DNA of 35,291 nucleotides from Streptomyces sp. CT34. GTDB taxonomy: Bacteria > Actinomycetota > Actinomycetes > Streptomycetales > Streptomycetaceae. Positions 15,903 to 23,675 of this stretch are shown here, piece by piece; positions within the stretch are counted from its first letter, which is position 1; each line of letters begins with the position of its first letter. The notes under the pieces are model-generated. The model saw nothing but the letters and a program-made list of their open reading frames with translations, did no database searches and was not told the DNA's origin. A program made the position numbers and the translations under genes. The stretch spans positions 1,221,656-1,256,946 of the forward strand of contig NZ_KN708638.1 of assembly GCF_000805335.1 (NCBI RefSeq), written 5' to 3'.

Positions 15903-18790
15903 GGACCGTCCTCTCCCGATGTGGTTCGTGGTGGTGCTGTGTTGCCCCCGGTGGCGGCGTCAGCGTCGCCGGCGTCCGGGGGTGTGGGGGTCTGCGGGGC
16001 CTCGCCGTGGTCCCGGCGACCGCGCTGCCAGCCGCGCTGGAGGGAGGCCATCCGGGCCCGGACCTCCTCGGCGTCGCGGTCGTCCGCCGGCGGCGGGGCC
16101 GGCCGGGCCGTCCCGGGGGCCCGGGCGGGGGCGGCCCTGAGCTGCGGGGCCAGACTGGCCTGGCGGACCCGCCGGGGCAGGCCCTTGGGGGTGGTGGCGG
16201 GCGGAGCGGGCGTGCCGTCGGGTTCCTCGGCACCGGGCGCGGGGGACGGTGTACCGCCGGCGGGGCGCTCGGCGCGGCCGGGACGCTCCGGACGGTCCGT
16301 GCGCTCCGGACGGTCCGCGGGCTCCCGACGGTCCGCGGGCTCCGGACGGTCCGCGGGCTCAGGCCGCTCGGCCGCCGCCTCGGGCGTACGCCTGCCCGGT
16401 CCGTCCGCCCGCTCGCCCTGTGCCTTGCCTTCCGCCGTCCCGTGGGTCGTGCCGCGGTCCTCCGGGTCGTCGACCGTACGGCCGTGATCGGAGACCAGGA
16501 CCGGGGGGCGCGGGCGGCGCGGCAGCGGGGCGAGCCCGCCGGGGGGGGCCTGGTCGCGGGCCTGCTGGTGCTGCTCGCCCGAGGGGACGCGGGAGACGGA
16601 CGGGGCGGTCTTGGGGGCGGCGGCCGGCCCCCGGCTGCCGCGACGGTCCCGTTCCCGGCCGCGGTCCCGTTCCCGGCCGCGGAAGACGGTGTCCTCCTCG
16701 TCGGCGGGGTCCGACTCGTCGGCGCCGAGCGGTGCCTCCAGTTCGACCGGCCCGTCGATGGCCCCGCGCTTCGGGCGCCGCGGGAGCGGCACCGGAACCT
16801 GGGCGAGGGCGGCCAACATGCCGTCCGCGCGGTCCCGTTGACCGTCCCCGGCCGGTTCGTCCACCGCGGCCGGCGCGTCGTCGCGGGCGCCCTCCGCCGT
16901 CTCGGTGAGGATCGCGCCCGGGATGAGGACCACGGCGGTGGTGCCGCCGTACGGCGAGGGCTGGAGGGAGACCCGTACGCCCTGCCGCTGGGCGAGCCGG
17001 CTGACCACGAACAGGCCGAGCCGGTCGGTGTCGGACAGTGCGAACTCGGGGGTCTCGGCGAGCCGGAGGTTGGCGTCCAGCAGGAGGTCGGGGGCCATGC
17101 CCAGACCGCGGTCGTGGATCTCCAGGGTGAAGCCGTTGGCGACCCGCTCGCCCAGTACCTGTACGGCGGTGTGCGGCGGCGAGAAGACGGTGGCGTTCTC
17201 CAGGAGTTCGGCGATCAGGTGCGTCAGGTCGGAGACCGCGGTGCCGTCCACCGCGAGCCGCGGCAGCCGGCGCACCTCGATGCGCTCGTAGTCCTCGACC
17301 TCGGCGACCGCCGCGCGCACCACGTCCATCAGCTGGATCGGCTTGCGCCACTGCCGGGAGGGGGCGGCGCCGGAGAGGATGACCAGGCCCTCCGCGTGCC
17401 GCCGCATACGGGTGGTCAGGTGGTCGAGCCGGAAGAGGTCGGCGAGTTCGTCGGTGTCCTCGGTGCGCCGCTCCATGGCGTCCAGGAGGGTCAGCTGACG
17501 GTGCAGCAGGACCTGGCTGCGGCGGGCGAGGTTGACGAACACCTCGGAGACGCCGCGGCGCATGTCAGCCTGTTTGACGGCGGCCTCGACGGCCGCCCGC
17601 TGAAGGGTGTTGAGCGCCTGGCCGACCTGCCCGGTCTCGTCCGGGCCGAACTCCAGCCGGGGCGCCTCGGTTTCCACGTCGACCTGCTCGCCGGCCGCCA
17701 GCCGGCGCATCACGCTCGGCAGCCGCACACCGGAGACCTCGTGCGCGGTCCTGCGGAGCCGGGTCAGGTCCCGGACGTGCCGGCGGCCGATCCGGAAGGA
17801 GACCACGATCGAGACCAGCAGTGCGAGGAAGCCGAGGACGCCGGTGGCGACCGCCTTGAGGACGATCCGGGTGGCGACCGGCGCGACCCGCTGCTGGTAG
17901 CGGTCGCCGGCCTCCTTGCCCATCCGCTGGAGGTCGCCGACGACCTTCTCCGCCGCGGTGTTCCAGCGATCGGCGTTGACCACGTGCGGTGCGGTGGCCG
18001 GGTCGGCGGCGATCACCCGGTCCTCGTACGAGATCAGTTCGCGGGCGCCGGCGGAGTGCCAGTAGTCCTCGTACCGGGCGCGGTCCGTGGCGGGCAGCAG
18101 GGGCAGGGTGGTGCTGTAGAGGATGCGGCGTTCGGCGACCCGGTCGGAGAGCGCGCGCTGGTCGCGCTTGGTGACGCTGCCGGAGGTGAGCGCCGCGGAC
18201 ATCAGCGCGTCCTCGCGGGAGAACGCCTCGCGGGCGCGGGTGATGTCGACCAGCGCGCGGCCCTGCTTGTCCATCTCGACGTTGTCCAGGGCATGGAGCG
18301 CGGCGAGCAGGTCGTAGCAGGGGTCGACCAGGGCGTCGTAGGACTCCATCGCCTCGTCGCGGGAGACCTTGTTGTCCTCGACCTGGGCGCGCAGCGCGTC
18401 CAGGCCGTCCAGGCTCTTGAGGAGGCCGGCGACCCGGTCGGCGTTGTCACCGTTCAGATCCGTGCGGACGTGCTGGGTGTCCACGTCGGCGCGGAGCCGG
18501 TCGACGGCGTCGTCGGTGGACCGGGTCTGGCCGCGGAGTTCGGGGAGCGCGTTGGCGCCGCGGCGGTCGGCGAGGTAGAGCAGGCTCTGGCGGCGTTCGC
18601 GCTGGAGGGCCTGGACGACGTCCTCGACGGGATAGCCCAGGTTCTTGACGACGTTGCCGACATCGAGCAGTTGGTTGGCCTCGCGCCCGGTGACATAGGT
18701 CGTGATGCCCCACATGGCCGTCAGGGACACCAACGGCACGAGCAGCAGCGCCACGATCTTCCGGCGGATCGACTTCCCGCGAAAGCGCAT
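15899..18790 (-). CDS. cvnA: Conservon sensor histidine kinase CvnA, nitrate/nitrite-sensing type
   Basis: A 963-residue membrane sensor. Transmembrane helix 1 is at about 12-34 (IVALLLVPLVSLTAMWGITT), an extracellular NIT-like sensing domain runs to about 300 (ALQRERRQSLLYLADRRG is typical), helix 2 is at about 305-328, then a HAMP region and an ATPase domain at about 520-640 with N-box LLENATVFSPP and G-box IHDRGLGMAPD. No classic H-box is evident; the His in FRLDHLTTRMRR is the best candidate phosphoacceptor, as in other CvnA proteins. The C-terminal 300 residues are disordered, charged and repetitive. ATG at 18790 has GGGGAGG upstream. First gene of cvnABC; the input signal is unknown. 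Confidence 0.92.
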   Translation of the reverse strand: MRFRGKSIRRKIVALLLVPLVSLTAMWGITTYVTGREANQLLDVGNVVKNLGYPVEDVVQALQRERRQSLLYLADRRGANALPELRGQTRSTDDAVDRLRADVDTQHVRTDLNGDNADRVAGLLKSLDGLDALRAQVEDNKVSRDEAMESYDALVDPCYDLLAALHALDNVEMDKQGRALVDITRAREAFSREDALMSAALTSGSVTKRDQRALSDRVAERRILYSTTLPLLPATDRARYEDYWHSAGARELISYEDRVIAADPATAPHVVNADRWNTAAEKVVGDLQRMGKEAGDRYQQRVAPVATRIVLKAVATGVLGFLALLVSIVVSFRIGRRHVRDLTRLRRTAHEVSGVRLPSVMRRLAAGEQVDVETEAPRLEFGPDETGQVGQALNTLQRAAVEAAVKQADMRRGVSEVFVNLARRSQVLLHRQLTLLDAMERRTEDTDELADLFRLDHLTTRMRRHAEGLVILSGAAPSRQWRKPIQLMDVVRAAVAEVEDYERIEVRRLPRLAVDGTAVSDLTHLIAELLENATVFSPPHTAVQVLGERVANGFTLEIHDRGLGMAPDLLLDANLRLAETPEFALSDTDRLGLFVVSRLAQRQGVRVSLQPSPYGGTTAVVLIPGAILTETAEGARDDAPAAVDEPAGDGQRDRADGMLAALAQVPVPLPRRPKRGAIDGPVELEAPLGADESDPADEEDTVFRGRERDRGRERDRRGSRGPAAAPKTAPSVSRVPSGEQHQQARDQAPPGGLAPLPRRPRPPVLVSDHGRTVDDPEDRGTTHGTAEGKAQGERADGPGRRTPEAAAERPEPADRPEPADRREPADRPERTDRPERPGRAERPAGGTPSPAPGAEEPDGTPAPPATTPKGLPRRVRQASLAPQLRAAPARAPGTARPAPPPADDRDAEEVRARMASLQRGWQRGRRDHGEAPQTPTPPDAGDADAATGGNTAPPRTTSGEDGP
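16286..16357 (-). repeat. Four 18-bp tandem repeats in the cvnA tail
   Basis: Four head-to-tail 18-bp units (16286, 16304, 16322, 16340) encode six-residue motifs of the form ADRPEP, ADRREP, ADRPER and TDRPER in the disordered tail of CvnA. A second, two-unit 18-bp repeat at 16644-16679 encodes RGRERD-type sequence. Both are probably length-variable between strains. Confidence 0.8.
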
Positions 18791-19150
18791 GGCCTCCCCT
18801 ACGTCAACCCCGGCGCACGGGGGTGGTGTTCCGTCAACAGCGGCGCGAGCCTACTACTGACGGGGGATCGATCCGAAGGCCCGGCGAGGCGGCGCGGGGC
18901 GCGAACGGGGCGGGATCGTCACGAGTTGTCCGGTGATGCCCGGCCGACCCGCCCGGCGAGTGTGGCTATGGACACCCGGCGCACGGCCGAAATCCACCTA
19001 CCCCTGGTAACCCCGCACCACCCCGGTGCGTGACGAGGGAGGGGGAACGCGGACTGGACAGCGGGGCGGTGCGTGTGGCATGTATCCGGTGAAATCCGGG
19101 CAGCCACCGAGGAGTCGGGCAGCCGGGCAGACTGCGGGGAGTGTGACGCG
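18791..19150. promoter_or_regulatory. Divergent intergenic region upstream of cvnA, with a candidate cvnA promoter
   Basis: A 360-bp region without a supported gene. For cvnA, TTCGGA (18877-18872), 18 bases, TAGGCT (18853-18848) on the minus strand is the best promoter, about 58 bases before the ATG. A TTGACG hexamer lies closer to the gene but has no -10. For the plus-strand membrane protein gene I see only a weak TGGACA near 19056. Confidence 0.45.
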
Positions 19151-19534
19151 ATGGACGGCGGCAGGCGTCCCTTGTGGCAGGAGGAGTCGGCGCCCCGGCG
19201 CCGGATGGCCGACCCGGTCCGTACGGCCGCGGTGCGCGCCGTCATCATCGTCGCCCTCACCCTGATCCAGGCCATGGTGGCGTTCCTGTGCACCCTCGCG
19301 GGTTCCTGGTTCGCCTTCCCCGCGGTGCTCTGCACCGTCGCCAGCACGGTGGTCGCGACCTGGGCCGTCCTGGATGTGTGGGTGACCCGCCAGGTCTGGG
19401 TGCAGCGCCACGGCGTGGAGTCCCGGCCGAGCAGCACGGCCAGGGAACCGCGCCGGGAACGCCGCCGGTCCCGGCGCGACGAGCGCCGGGAGCCGCCGGA
19501 GGGGACGCGGCACACGGACCGCGCCGCGGCCTGA
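19151..19534 (+). CDS. Small hypothetical membrane protein with two transmembrane helices
   Basis: A 127-residue protein of unknown function. Two hydrophobic segments are clear: AVIIVALTLIQAMVAFLCTL (about 27-50) and AVLCTVASTVVATWAVLDVW (about 56-78). The C-terminal 45 residues are highly basic (many Arg in RREPRRERRRSRRDERR-like sequence) and probably cytoplasmic. ATG at 19151 has GGGGAG about ten bases upstream; the longer start at 19073 adds a polar stretch without coding character. It is a single gene divergent from cvnA, which may hint at shared regulation but not at function. Confidence 0.7.
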   Translation: MDGGRRPLWQEESAPRRRMADPVRTAAVRAVIIVALTLIQAMVAFLCTLAGSWFAFPAVLCTVASTVVATWAVLDVWVTRQVWVQRHGVESRPSSTAREPRRERRRSRRDERREPPEGTRHTDRAAA

Positions 19535-19554
19535 CCGCGCCGCGCACCCGGGCG

Positions 19555-19587
19555 GGGCGCCGGACCCCGCGGTGTTCTCCGGCGCCC
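19555..19587. terminator. Bidirectional terminator between the membrane protein and Rieske genes
   Basis: A perfect 10-bp stem (GGGCGCCGGA at 19555-19564 with its complement at 19578-19587) and a 13-base loop, between two convergent stop codons. Confidence 0.7.
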
Positions 19588-19600
19588 GGCCGGCCGATCG

Positions 19601-19930
19601 TCACGCCACCGCCTCTTCCCTTACGGCGGGCCGGACATGGACCATCCCGTCCAGGACGCTGACCTCATGGGTGCGTACGGGGCGGCGGGCGGGCAGGCAG
19701 GTCGGCGCTCCGGTGCGCAGGTCGAAGAGCGCGGCGTGCAGCGGGCATTCGACGAAGCAGCCCTCCGCCCAGCCCTCGGAGAGCGAGGCGTCCTGGTGGC
19801 TGCAGGTGTCGTCGACGGCGTAGAAGCCGGTGTCGGTGTGGAAGACGGCGATCGCGGGCGTGGCCTCGTCGATCTCGATCCGTACGGACTCGCCGACGGG
19901 CAGGTCCTCGATGCGGCAGACGGGAATCAT
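19601..19930 (-). CDS. Rieske-type [2Fe-2S] ferredoxin, dioxygenase ferredoxin-subunit family
   Basis: A 109-residue soluble electron carrier. The cluster ligands are plain: CSH near residue 43 and CPLH near 62, spaced as in ferredoxin components of aromatic-ring dioxygenases (similar to HcaC/BphF) that pass electrons from a reductase to an oxygenase. ATG at 19930 has GAGGGGGG upstream; the longer in-frame start at 19978 would overlap the candidate regulator site and is less likely. No reductase or oxygenase subunit lies beside it within the window. It is divergent from an IclR regulator, which is the likely controller. Confidence 0.85.
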   Translation of the reverse strand: MIPVCRIEDLPVGESVRIEIDEATPAIAVFHTDTGFYAVDDTCSHQDASLSEGWAEGCFVECPLHAALFDLRTGAPTCLPARRPVRTHEVSVLDGMVHVRPAVREEAVA

Positions 19931-19978
19931 CTGGCCCCCCTCACGCTGATCGGTATCATGGTGTTGTGAATCACGCAT

Positions 19979-19999
19979 CGCATCGCGCGATGCGCAACA
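19979..19999. promoter_or_regulatory. Candidate IclR operator between the Rieske and iclR genes
   Basis: A perfect 16-bp palindrome CGCATCGCGCGATGCG (19979-19994) lies in the divergent intergenic region and runs into CAACA. The stretch TCGCGCGATGCGCAACA (19983-19999) recurs with a 2-base insertion and one change at 20969-20987, upstream of the dehydrogenase. Two copies in the two promoter regions flanking one regulator gene are good evidence of an operator. Confidence 0.55.
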
Positions 20000-20092
20000 G
20001 AATCCAAGCCGGGGGGCGGGCCGTCAAGGGTTTCCCGGAGAGCGTCCCGAAGGCGTGCCCGTCGGGGGCAACGGGTGGTGAGGCAAAGAGCC

Positions 20093-20899
20093 ATGGCGAA
20101 GACGACCGACACGGCGGACGAGCGGTCCGAGGACCGGCGCGGCGGAGCGGGATCCGTCCAGTCCGTGGACCGCGCGGTGAGCGTACTGGAGAGCCTGGCC
20201 CGGCTGGGCGAGGCCGGGGTGACCGGGATCGCCGAGGAGTTGGGCGTCCACAAGTCGACCGCCTTCCGGATCCTGGGCGTCCTGGAGAACCGCGGACTGG
20301 TGGAGCAGGAGAAGGAGCGGGGGAAGTACTTCCTGGGCGCCGGGGTGCTGCGGCTGGCCGGCGCCGCGGCGATCCGGCTGGACATCTCGCAGGAGGGCCA
20401 GCCGATCTGCCGGGCGCTGGCCGACGAGACCGGCGAGACCGCCAACATCGCGGTGCTGGACGGCGATGCCGCGGTCAACATCATGCAGGCCAGGGGCGCC
20501 GCCGCGGTCACCGCCTTCAACTGGCTGGGCCGCCGTACCCCGTTGCACGCCACCGCCAGCGGCAAGGTGCTGCTCGCGCATCTGCCGCGGGAGCGCCGGG
20601 AGGCCCTGCTCAGCCGGAAGCTGCCGCGGTTCACCGAGCACACCCTGACCGCGGCCACCGGCGTGCGCGAGCAGCTGACGGCCGCCCGCGAGGACGGATT
20701 CGCCTGCACCGACGAGGAGTTCGAGAAGGGCCTGAACGCCGTCGCGGCGCCGGTACGGGCGTACGACGGCGCGGTGATCGGGGCGATCGGCGTCTCCGGG
20801 CCCGCCTACCGGATGGCCCGCGAACGGCTTCCGGAGCTCGCCGAGCGGTCCGCGAAGGCGGCGGCCGAACTCTCCCGGCGTATGGGGTACGGGGGGTGA
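20093..20899 (+). CDS. IclR-family transcriptional regulator
   Basis: A 268-residue regulator with an N-terminal winged helix (SVQSVDRAVSVLESLARLG, then VTGIAEELGVHKSTAFRILGVLENRGLVEQ) and a C-terminal IclR effector domain (RTPLHATASGKVLLAHLP near residue 150, and AYDGAVIGAIGVSGPAYRM near 223). IclR proteins sense small organic acids or related metabolites. ATG at 20093 was chosen over GTG at 20075 because the sequence MAKTTDTADERS looks like a natural start. Likely targets are the divergent Rieske gene and the dehydrogenase 230 bp downstream, since both promoter regions share a sequence element. Confidence 0.9.
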   Translation: MAKTTDTADERSEDRRGGAGSVQSVDRAVSVLESLARLGEAGVTGIAEELGVHKSTAFRILGVLENRGLVEQEKERGKYFLGAGVLRLAGAAAIRLDISQEGQPICRALADETGETANIAVLDGDAAVNIMQARGAAAVTAFNWLGRRTPLHATASGKVLLAHLPRERREALLSRKLPRFTEHTLTAATGVREQLTAAREDGFACTDEEFEKGLNAVAAPVRAYDGAVIGAIGVSGPAYRMARERLPELAERSAKAAAELSRRMGYGG

Positions 20900-20957
20900 A
20901 CGGGGGCGCGCCGGCCACCCCTTGACGGATCCCTGACGGCCTTCCAGCATGTCTCCT

Positions 20958-20987
20958 ATGGCGCAACTTCGCGCGCCATGAGCAACA
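20958..20987 (+). promoter_or_regulatory. Second candidate IclR operator, upstream of the dehydrogenase gene
   Basis: ATGGCGC (20958-20964) and GCGCCAT (20973-20979) form an inverted repeat, overlapped by TCGCGCGCCATGAGCAACA (20969-20987), a near-copy of the element at 19983-19999. A weak promoter, CTGACG (20933-20938), 17 bases, CTATGG (20956-20961), would be covered by it. The dehydrogenase ATG is about 140 bases further on. Confidence 0.45.
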
Positions 20988-21129
20988 CCCGGTGCCTGGC
21001 GGCGTGGTGCCGCCGGGCGGCGCCCCGTTCTCCGCACAGTGCACCGACTCCACCCCTCACAGGCATCCGTGCCAACTCCATGCGCACCCCGCCCCTGCCG
21101 CCGCCGCAGGCGCTGTATGAGGAGTAGAC

Positions 21130-22215
21130 ATGCCGCACGAAGCCCGCGCCGCCGTCGCCGTCAAACGAGGCGCGCCCGTCGAGGTCCTGCCCATTCTCGT
21201 GCCCGATCCCGGCCCGGGAGAGGTGCTCGTATCCGTCCAGGCGTGCGGGGTGTGCCATACCGATCTGCACTACCGCGAGGGGGCGATCGGCGACGCGTTC
21301 CCGTACCTGCTGGGGCACGAGGCGGCGGGGCTGATCGAGGCGGTGGGCGACGGGGTCACCGAACTGGCGCCCGGGGATTACGTGGTGCTGGCCTGGCGGG
21401 CGCCGTGCGGTCGGTGCCGGTCGTGCCGGCGCGGGCGCCCGTGGTACTGCTTCGCCTCGCGCAACGCGGCGCAGCCGATGACGCTTCCGGACGGCACCCC
21501 GCTCAGCCCGGCGCTGGGCATCGGCGCGTTCGCGGAGAAGACGCTGGTCGCGGCCGGGCAGGCGGTGAAGGTGGATCCGTCGGCGCCTCCGGAGGCGGCC
21601 GGGCTGATCGGGTGCGGGGTGATGGCCGGGTACGGCGCGGCCGTGCACACGGGGGGCGTGGGCAGCGGGGACACCGTCGCCGTCATCGGCTGCGGCGGCG
21701 TCGGCAACGCCGCAATCGCCGGCGCCTCGCGGGCCGGTGCGCGCCGGGTGATCGCCATCGACCTGGACGACGGCAAGCTGGACGCCGCCGAGCGGTTCGG
21801 CGCCACCGACACCGTCAACTCCCGCGGCACGGACCCGGTCGAGGCGGTACGGCAGCTGACGGGCGGTCATGGCGCGGATGTGGTGATCGACGCGGTGGGG
21901 CGCCCGGAGACCTACCGGCAGGGGTTCTACATGCGCGATCTGGCCGGGACGCTGGTCCAGGTCGGGGTGCCGGACCCGGACATGCGCATCGAGCTGCCGC
22001 TCATCGACCTCTTCTCGCGCGGCGGCGCGCTCAAGTCGTCCTGGTACGGCGACTGTCTGCCCAGCCGCGACTTCCCCGTCCTCATCGATCTCTTCCTGAG
22101 CGGCAAGCTCGACCTGGAGCGCTTCGTCAGCGAGACCGTCACGCTCCACGACATCGAGGCGGCCTTCGGCAAGATGCAGCGCGGCGAGGTGCTGCGGTCG
22201 GTGGTGTCGCTCTAG
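21130..22215 (+). CDS. Zinc-dependent alcohol dehydrogenase, S-(hydroxymethyl)mycothiol dehydrogenase-like
   Basis: A 361-residue medium-chain dehydrogenase. Catalytic-zinc residues are in [14 protein letters not shown] (Cys near 39) and [12 protein letters not shown]; the structural zinc has its four cysteines in [15 protein letters not shown]; the NAD-binding loop is [13 protein letters not shown] near 177. Length and overall sequence resemble MscR, which oxidises the formaldehyde-mycothiol adduct in actinobacteria. That is plausible beside a Rieske oxygenase component, because demethylations release formaldehyde. A general alcohol dehydrogenase is the alternative: the metallo-beta-lactamase gene that often follows mscR is missing here. 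ATG at 21130 has GAGGAG eight bases upstream. Followed by its own terminator. Confidence 0.85.
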   Translation: MPHEARAAVAVKRGAPVEVLPILVPDPGPGEVLVSVQACGVCHTDLHYREGAIGDAFPYLLGHEAAGLIEAVGDGVTELAPGDYVVLAWRAPCGRCRSCRRGRPWYCFASRNAAQPMTLPDGTPLSPALGIGAFAEKTLVAAGQAVKVDPSAPPEAAGLIGCGVMAGYGAAVHTGGVGSGDTVAVIGCGGVGNAAIAGASRAGARRVIAIDLDDGKLDAAERFGATDTVNSRGTDPVEAVRQLTGGHGADVVIDAVGRPETYRQGFYMRDLAGTLVQVGVPDPDMRIELPLIDLFSRGGALKSSWYGDCLPSRDFPVLIDLFLSGKLDLERFVSETVTLHDIEAAFGKMQRGEVLRSVVSL

Positions 22216-22226
22216 GCGGGAAACAG

Positions 22227-22269
22227 GGGCGCGTGCCAGGGGCGACGAAGACACCCCTCGCACGCGCCC
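22227..22269 (+). terminator. Terminator of the dehydrogenase gene
   Basis: A 10-bp perfect outer stem (22227-22236 with 22260-22269) enclosing a further AGGG/CCCT pairing, starting 12 bases after the stop codon. Confidence 0.75.
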
Positions 22270-22275
22270 GCGCAC

Positions 22276-22354
22276 GCCGGCACGGAGGACGACGTCCGCA
22301 CACCGTTCCTGCTTACCCTGGCCCCGGCGCGCCGCACCGCACCTCCGTGCCGGC
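22276..22354 (+). repeat. Widely spaced 13-bp perfect inverted repeat upstream of the SGNH hydrolase
   Basis: GCCGGCACGGAGG (22276-22288) and its exact complement (22342-22354) are separated by 53 bases, between the dehydrogenase terminator and the hydrolase start at 22390. It could fold the 5' leader or bind a looping regulator. The downstream arm lies 36 bases before the ATG. No known riboswitch core is apparent in the loop. Confidence 0.5.
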
Positions 22355-22389
22355 CGGGCCTCCGACACCTTGATCAACAGGCTGGGACC

Positions 22390-23574
22390 ATGCACACCAC
22401 GCACGACTGGATCACCACCCCCCTCACCCCGGACCTCCTGCGCGGCGCCCTCGACCTGGAGCGCACCGCGCACGGCCTGCTGCCGCACCGGCTGCCCGCC
22501 CGGGCCCGCGCCCAGTGCGCCGACGGACAGCTCGCCATGGCCGAGTCCCAGCCCTCCGGCGTGCGGCTGGTCTTCCGGACCCGGGCGACCGCCGTCGAAC
22601 TGGACACGCTGCCCACCAAGCGGGTCTACGTGGGCGTCCCGCCCCGCCCGGACGGTGTCTACGACCTGCTCGTCGACGGCCGTCTCACCGGGCGGTCCGG
22701 TGTGGCCGGCGGCAACACCCTGACCGTCGACATGGCCACCGGGCAGGCCGAGCACCGGCCCGGCCCCGTGGGGACCGTCCGCTTCACCGGTCTGGCCGCC
22801 GGTGCCAAGGACGTCGAGATCTGGCTGCCGCACAACGAGACCACCGAGCTCGTCGCGCTGCGCACCGACGCCCCCGTCGAGCCGGCACCGGACCGGGGGC
22901 GCAAGGTGTGGCTGCACCACGGCAGTTCGATCAGCCACGGCTCCGACGCGGCCGGCCCCACGAGCACCTGGCCCGCCCTGGCCGCCGCGCTCGGCGGCGT
23001 GGAACTGGTCAACCTGGGCCTGGGCGGCGGCGCCCTGCTCGACCCGTTCACCGCCCGCGCCATGCGGGACACGCCCGCGGACCTGATCAGTGTCAAGATC
23101 GGCATCAACCTGGTCAACGCCGACCTGATGCGGCTGCGCGCCTTCACCCCGGCCGTGCACGGTTTCCTCGACACCCTCCGCGACGGCCACCCCACCGCGC
23201 CGCTGCTGGTCGTCTCGCCGATCCTGTGCCCGATCCACGAGGACACCCCCGGCCCCAGCGCCCCCGACCTCGGCGCCCTCGACAAGGGGCGGCTGCGGTT
23301 CCGGGCCACCGGCGACCCGGCGGAGCGGGCGAGCGGGAAGCTGACCCTGGGCGTCATCCGGGACGAGCTGGCCCGGATCGTGGCACAGCGGTCGGCCGCG
23401 GACCCGAACCTGCACTACCTGGACGGCCGCGACCTCTACGGCGCGGCCGACGCCGCCGAACTGCCGCTGCCCGACGGGCTCCACCCGGACGCCGCCACCC
23501 ACCGCCGCATCGGCGAACGCTTCGCCGGGTCGGCCTTCGCCGCCGGCGGCCCCTTCGCGGACCCCGGCGCCTGA
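22390..23574 (+). CDS. SGNH/GDSL-family hydrolase
   Basis: A 394-residue protein with an N-terminal beta-rich domain (about 1-170) and a C-terminal SGNH lipase/esterase domain (about 175-380). Visible blocks are HHGSSISHG (nucleophile Ser of block I, near 180), NLGLGGG (block II Gly), KIGINL (block III, with Asn in a slightly unusual context) and DGLHPDAATH (block V Asp and His). No signal peptide is present, so it is probably cytosolic. The two-domain plan resembles carbohydrate esterases that remove acyl groups from sugars, but the substrate cannot be read. ATG at 22390 has only a weak ribosome binding site. Single-gene unit between two terminators. Confidence 0.87.
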   Translation: MHTTHDWITTPLTPDLLRGALDLERTAHGLLPHRLPARARAQCADGQLAMAESQPSGVRLVFRTRATAVELDTLPTKRVYVGVPPRPDGVYDLLVDGRLTGRSGVAGGNTLTVDMATGQAEHRPGPVGTVRFTGLAAGAKDVEIWLPHNETTELVALRTDAPVEPAPDRGRKVWLHHGSSISHGSDAAGPTSTWPALAAALGGVELVNLGLGGGALLDPFTARAMRDTPADLISVKIGINLVNADLMRLRAFTPAVHGFLDTLRDGHPTAPLLVVSPILCPIHEDTPGPSAPDLGALDKGRLRFRATGDPAERASGKLTLGVIRDELARIVAQRSAADPNLHYLDGRDLYGAADAAELPLPDGLHPDAATHRRIGERFAGSAFAAGGPFADPGA

Positions 23575-23636
23575 TGCGGAGACTGCCGCCCTACCGGTGA
23601 GCGCGGGGTGGCGCGGGCGCACCGGCAGCGTGCGTC

Positions 23637-23667
23637 GGTGGCGCGGTCGTCCGGCGACCGCGCCACC
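23637..23667. terminator. Bidirectional terminator between the SGNH hydrolase and SMC operon
   Basis: A perfect 13-bp stem (23637-23649 with 23655-23667) and a 5-base loop, between convergent stop codons and nine bases from the end of the SMC gene. Confidence 0.85.
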
Positions 23668-23675
23668 GCGCCCGG

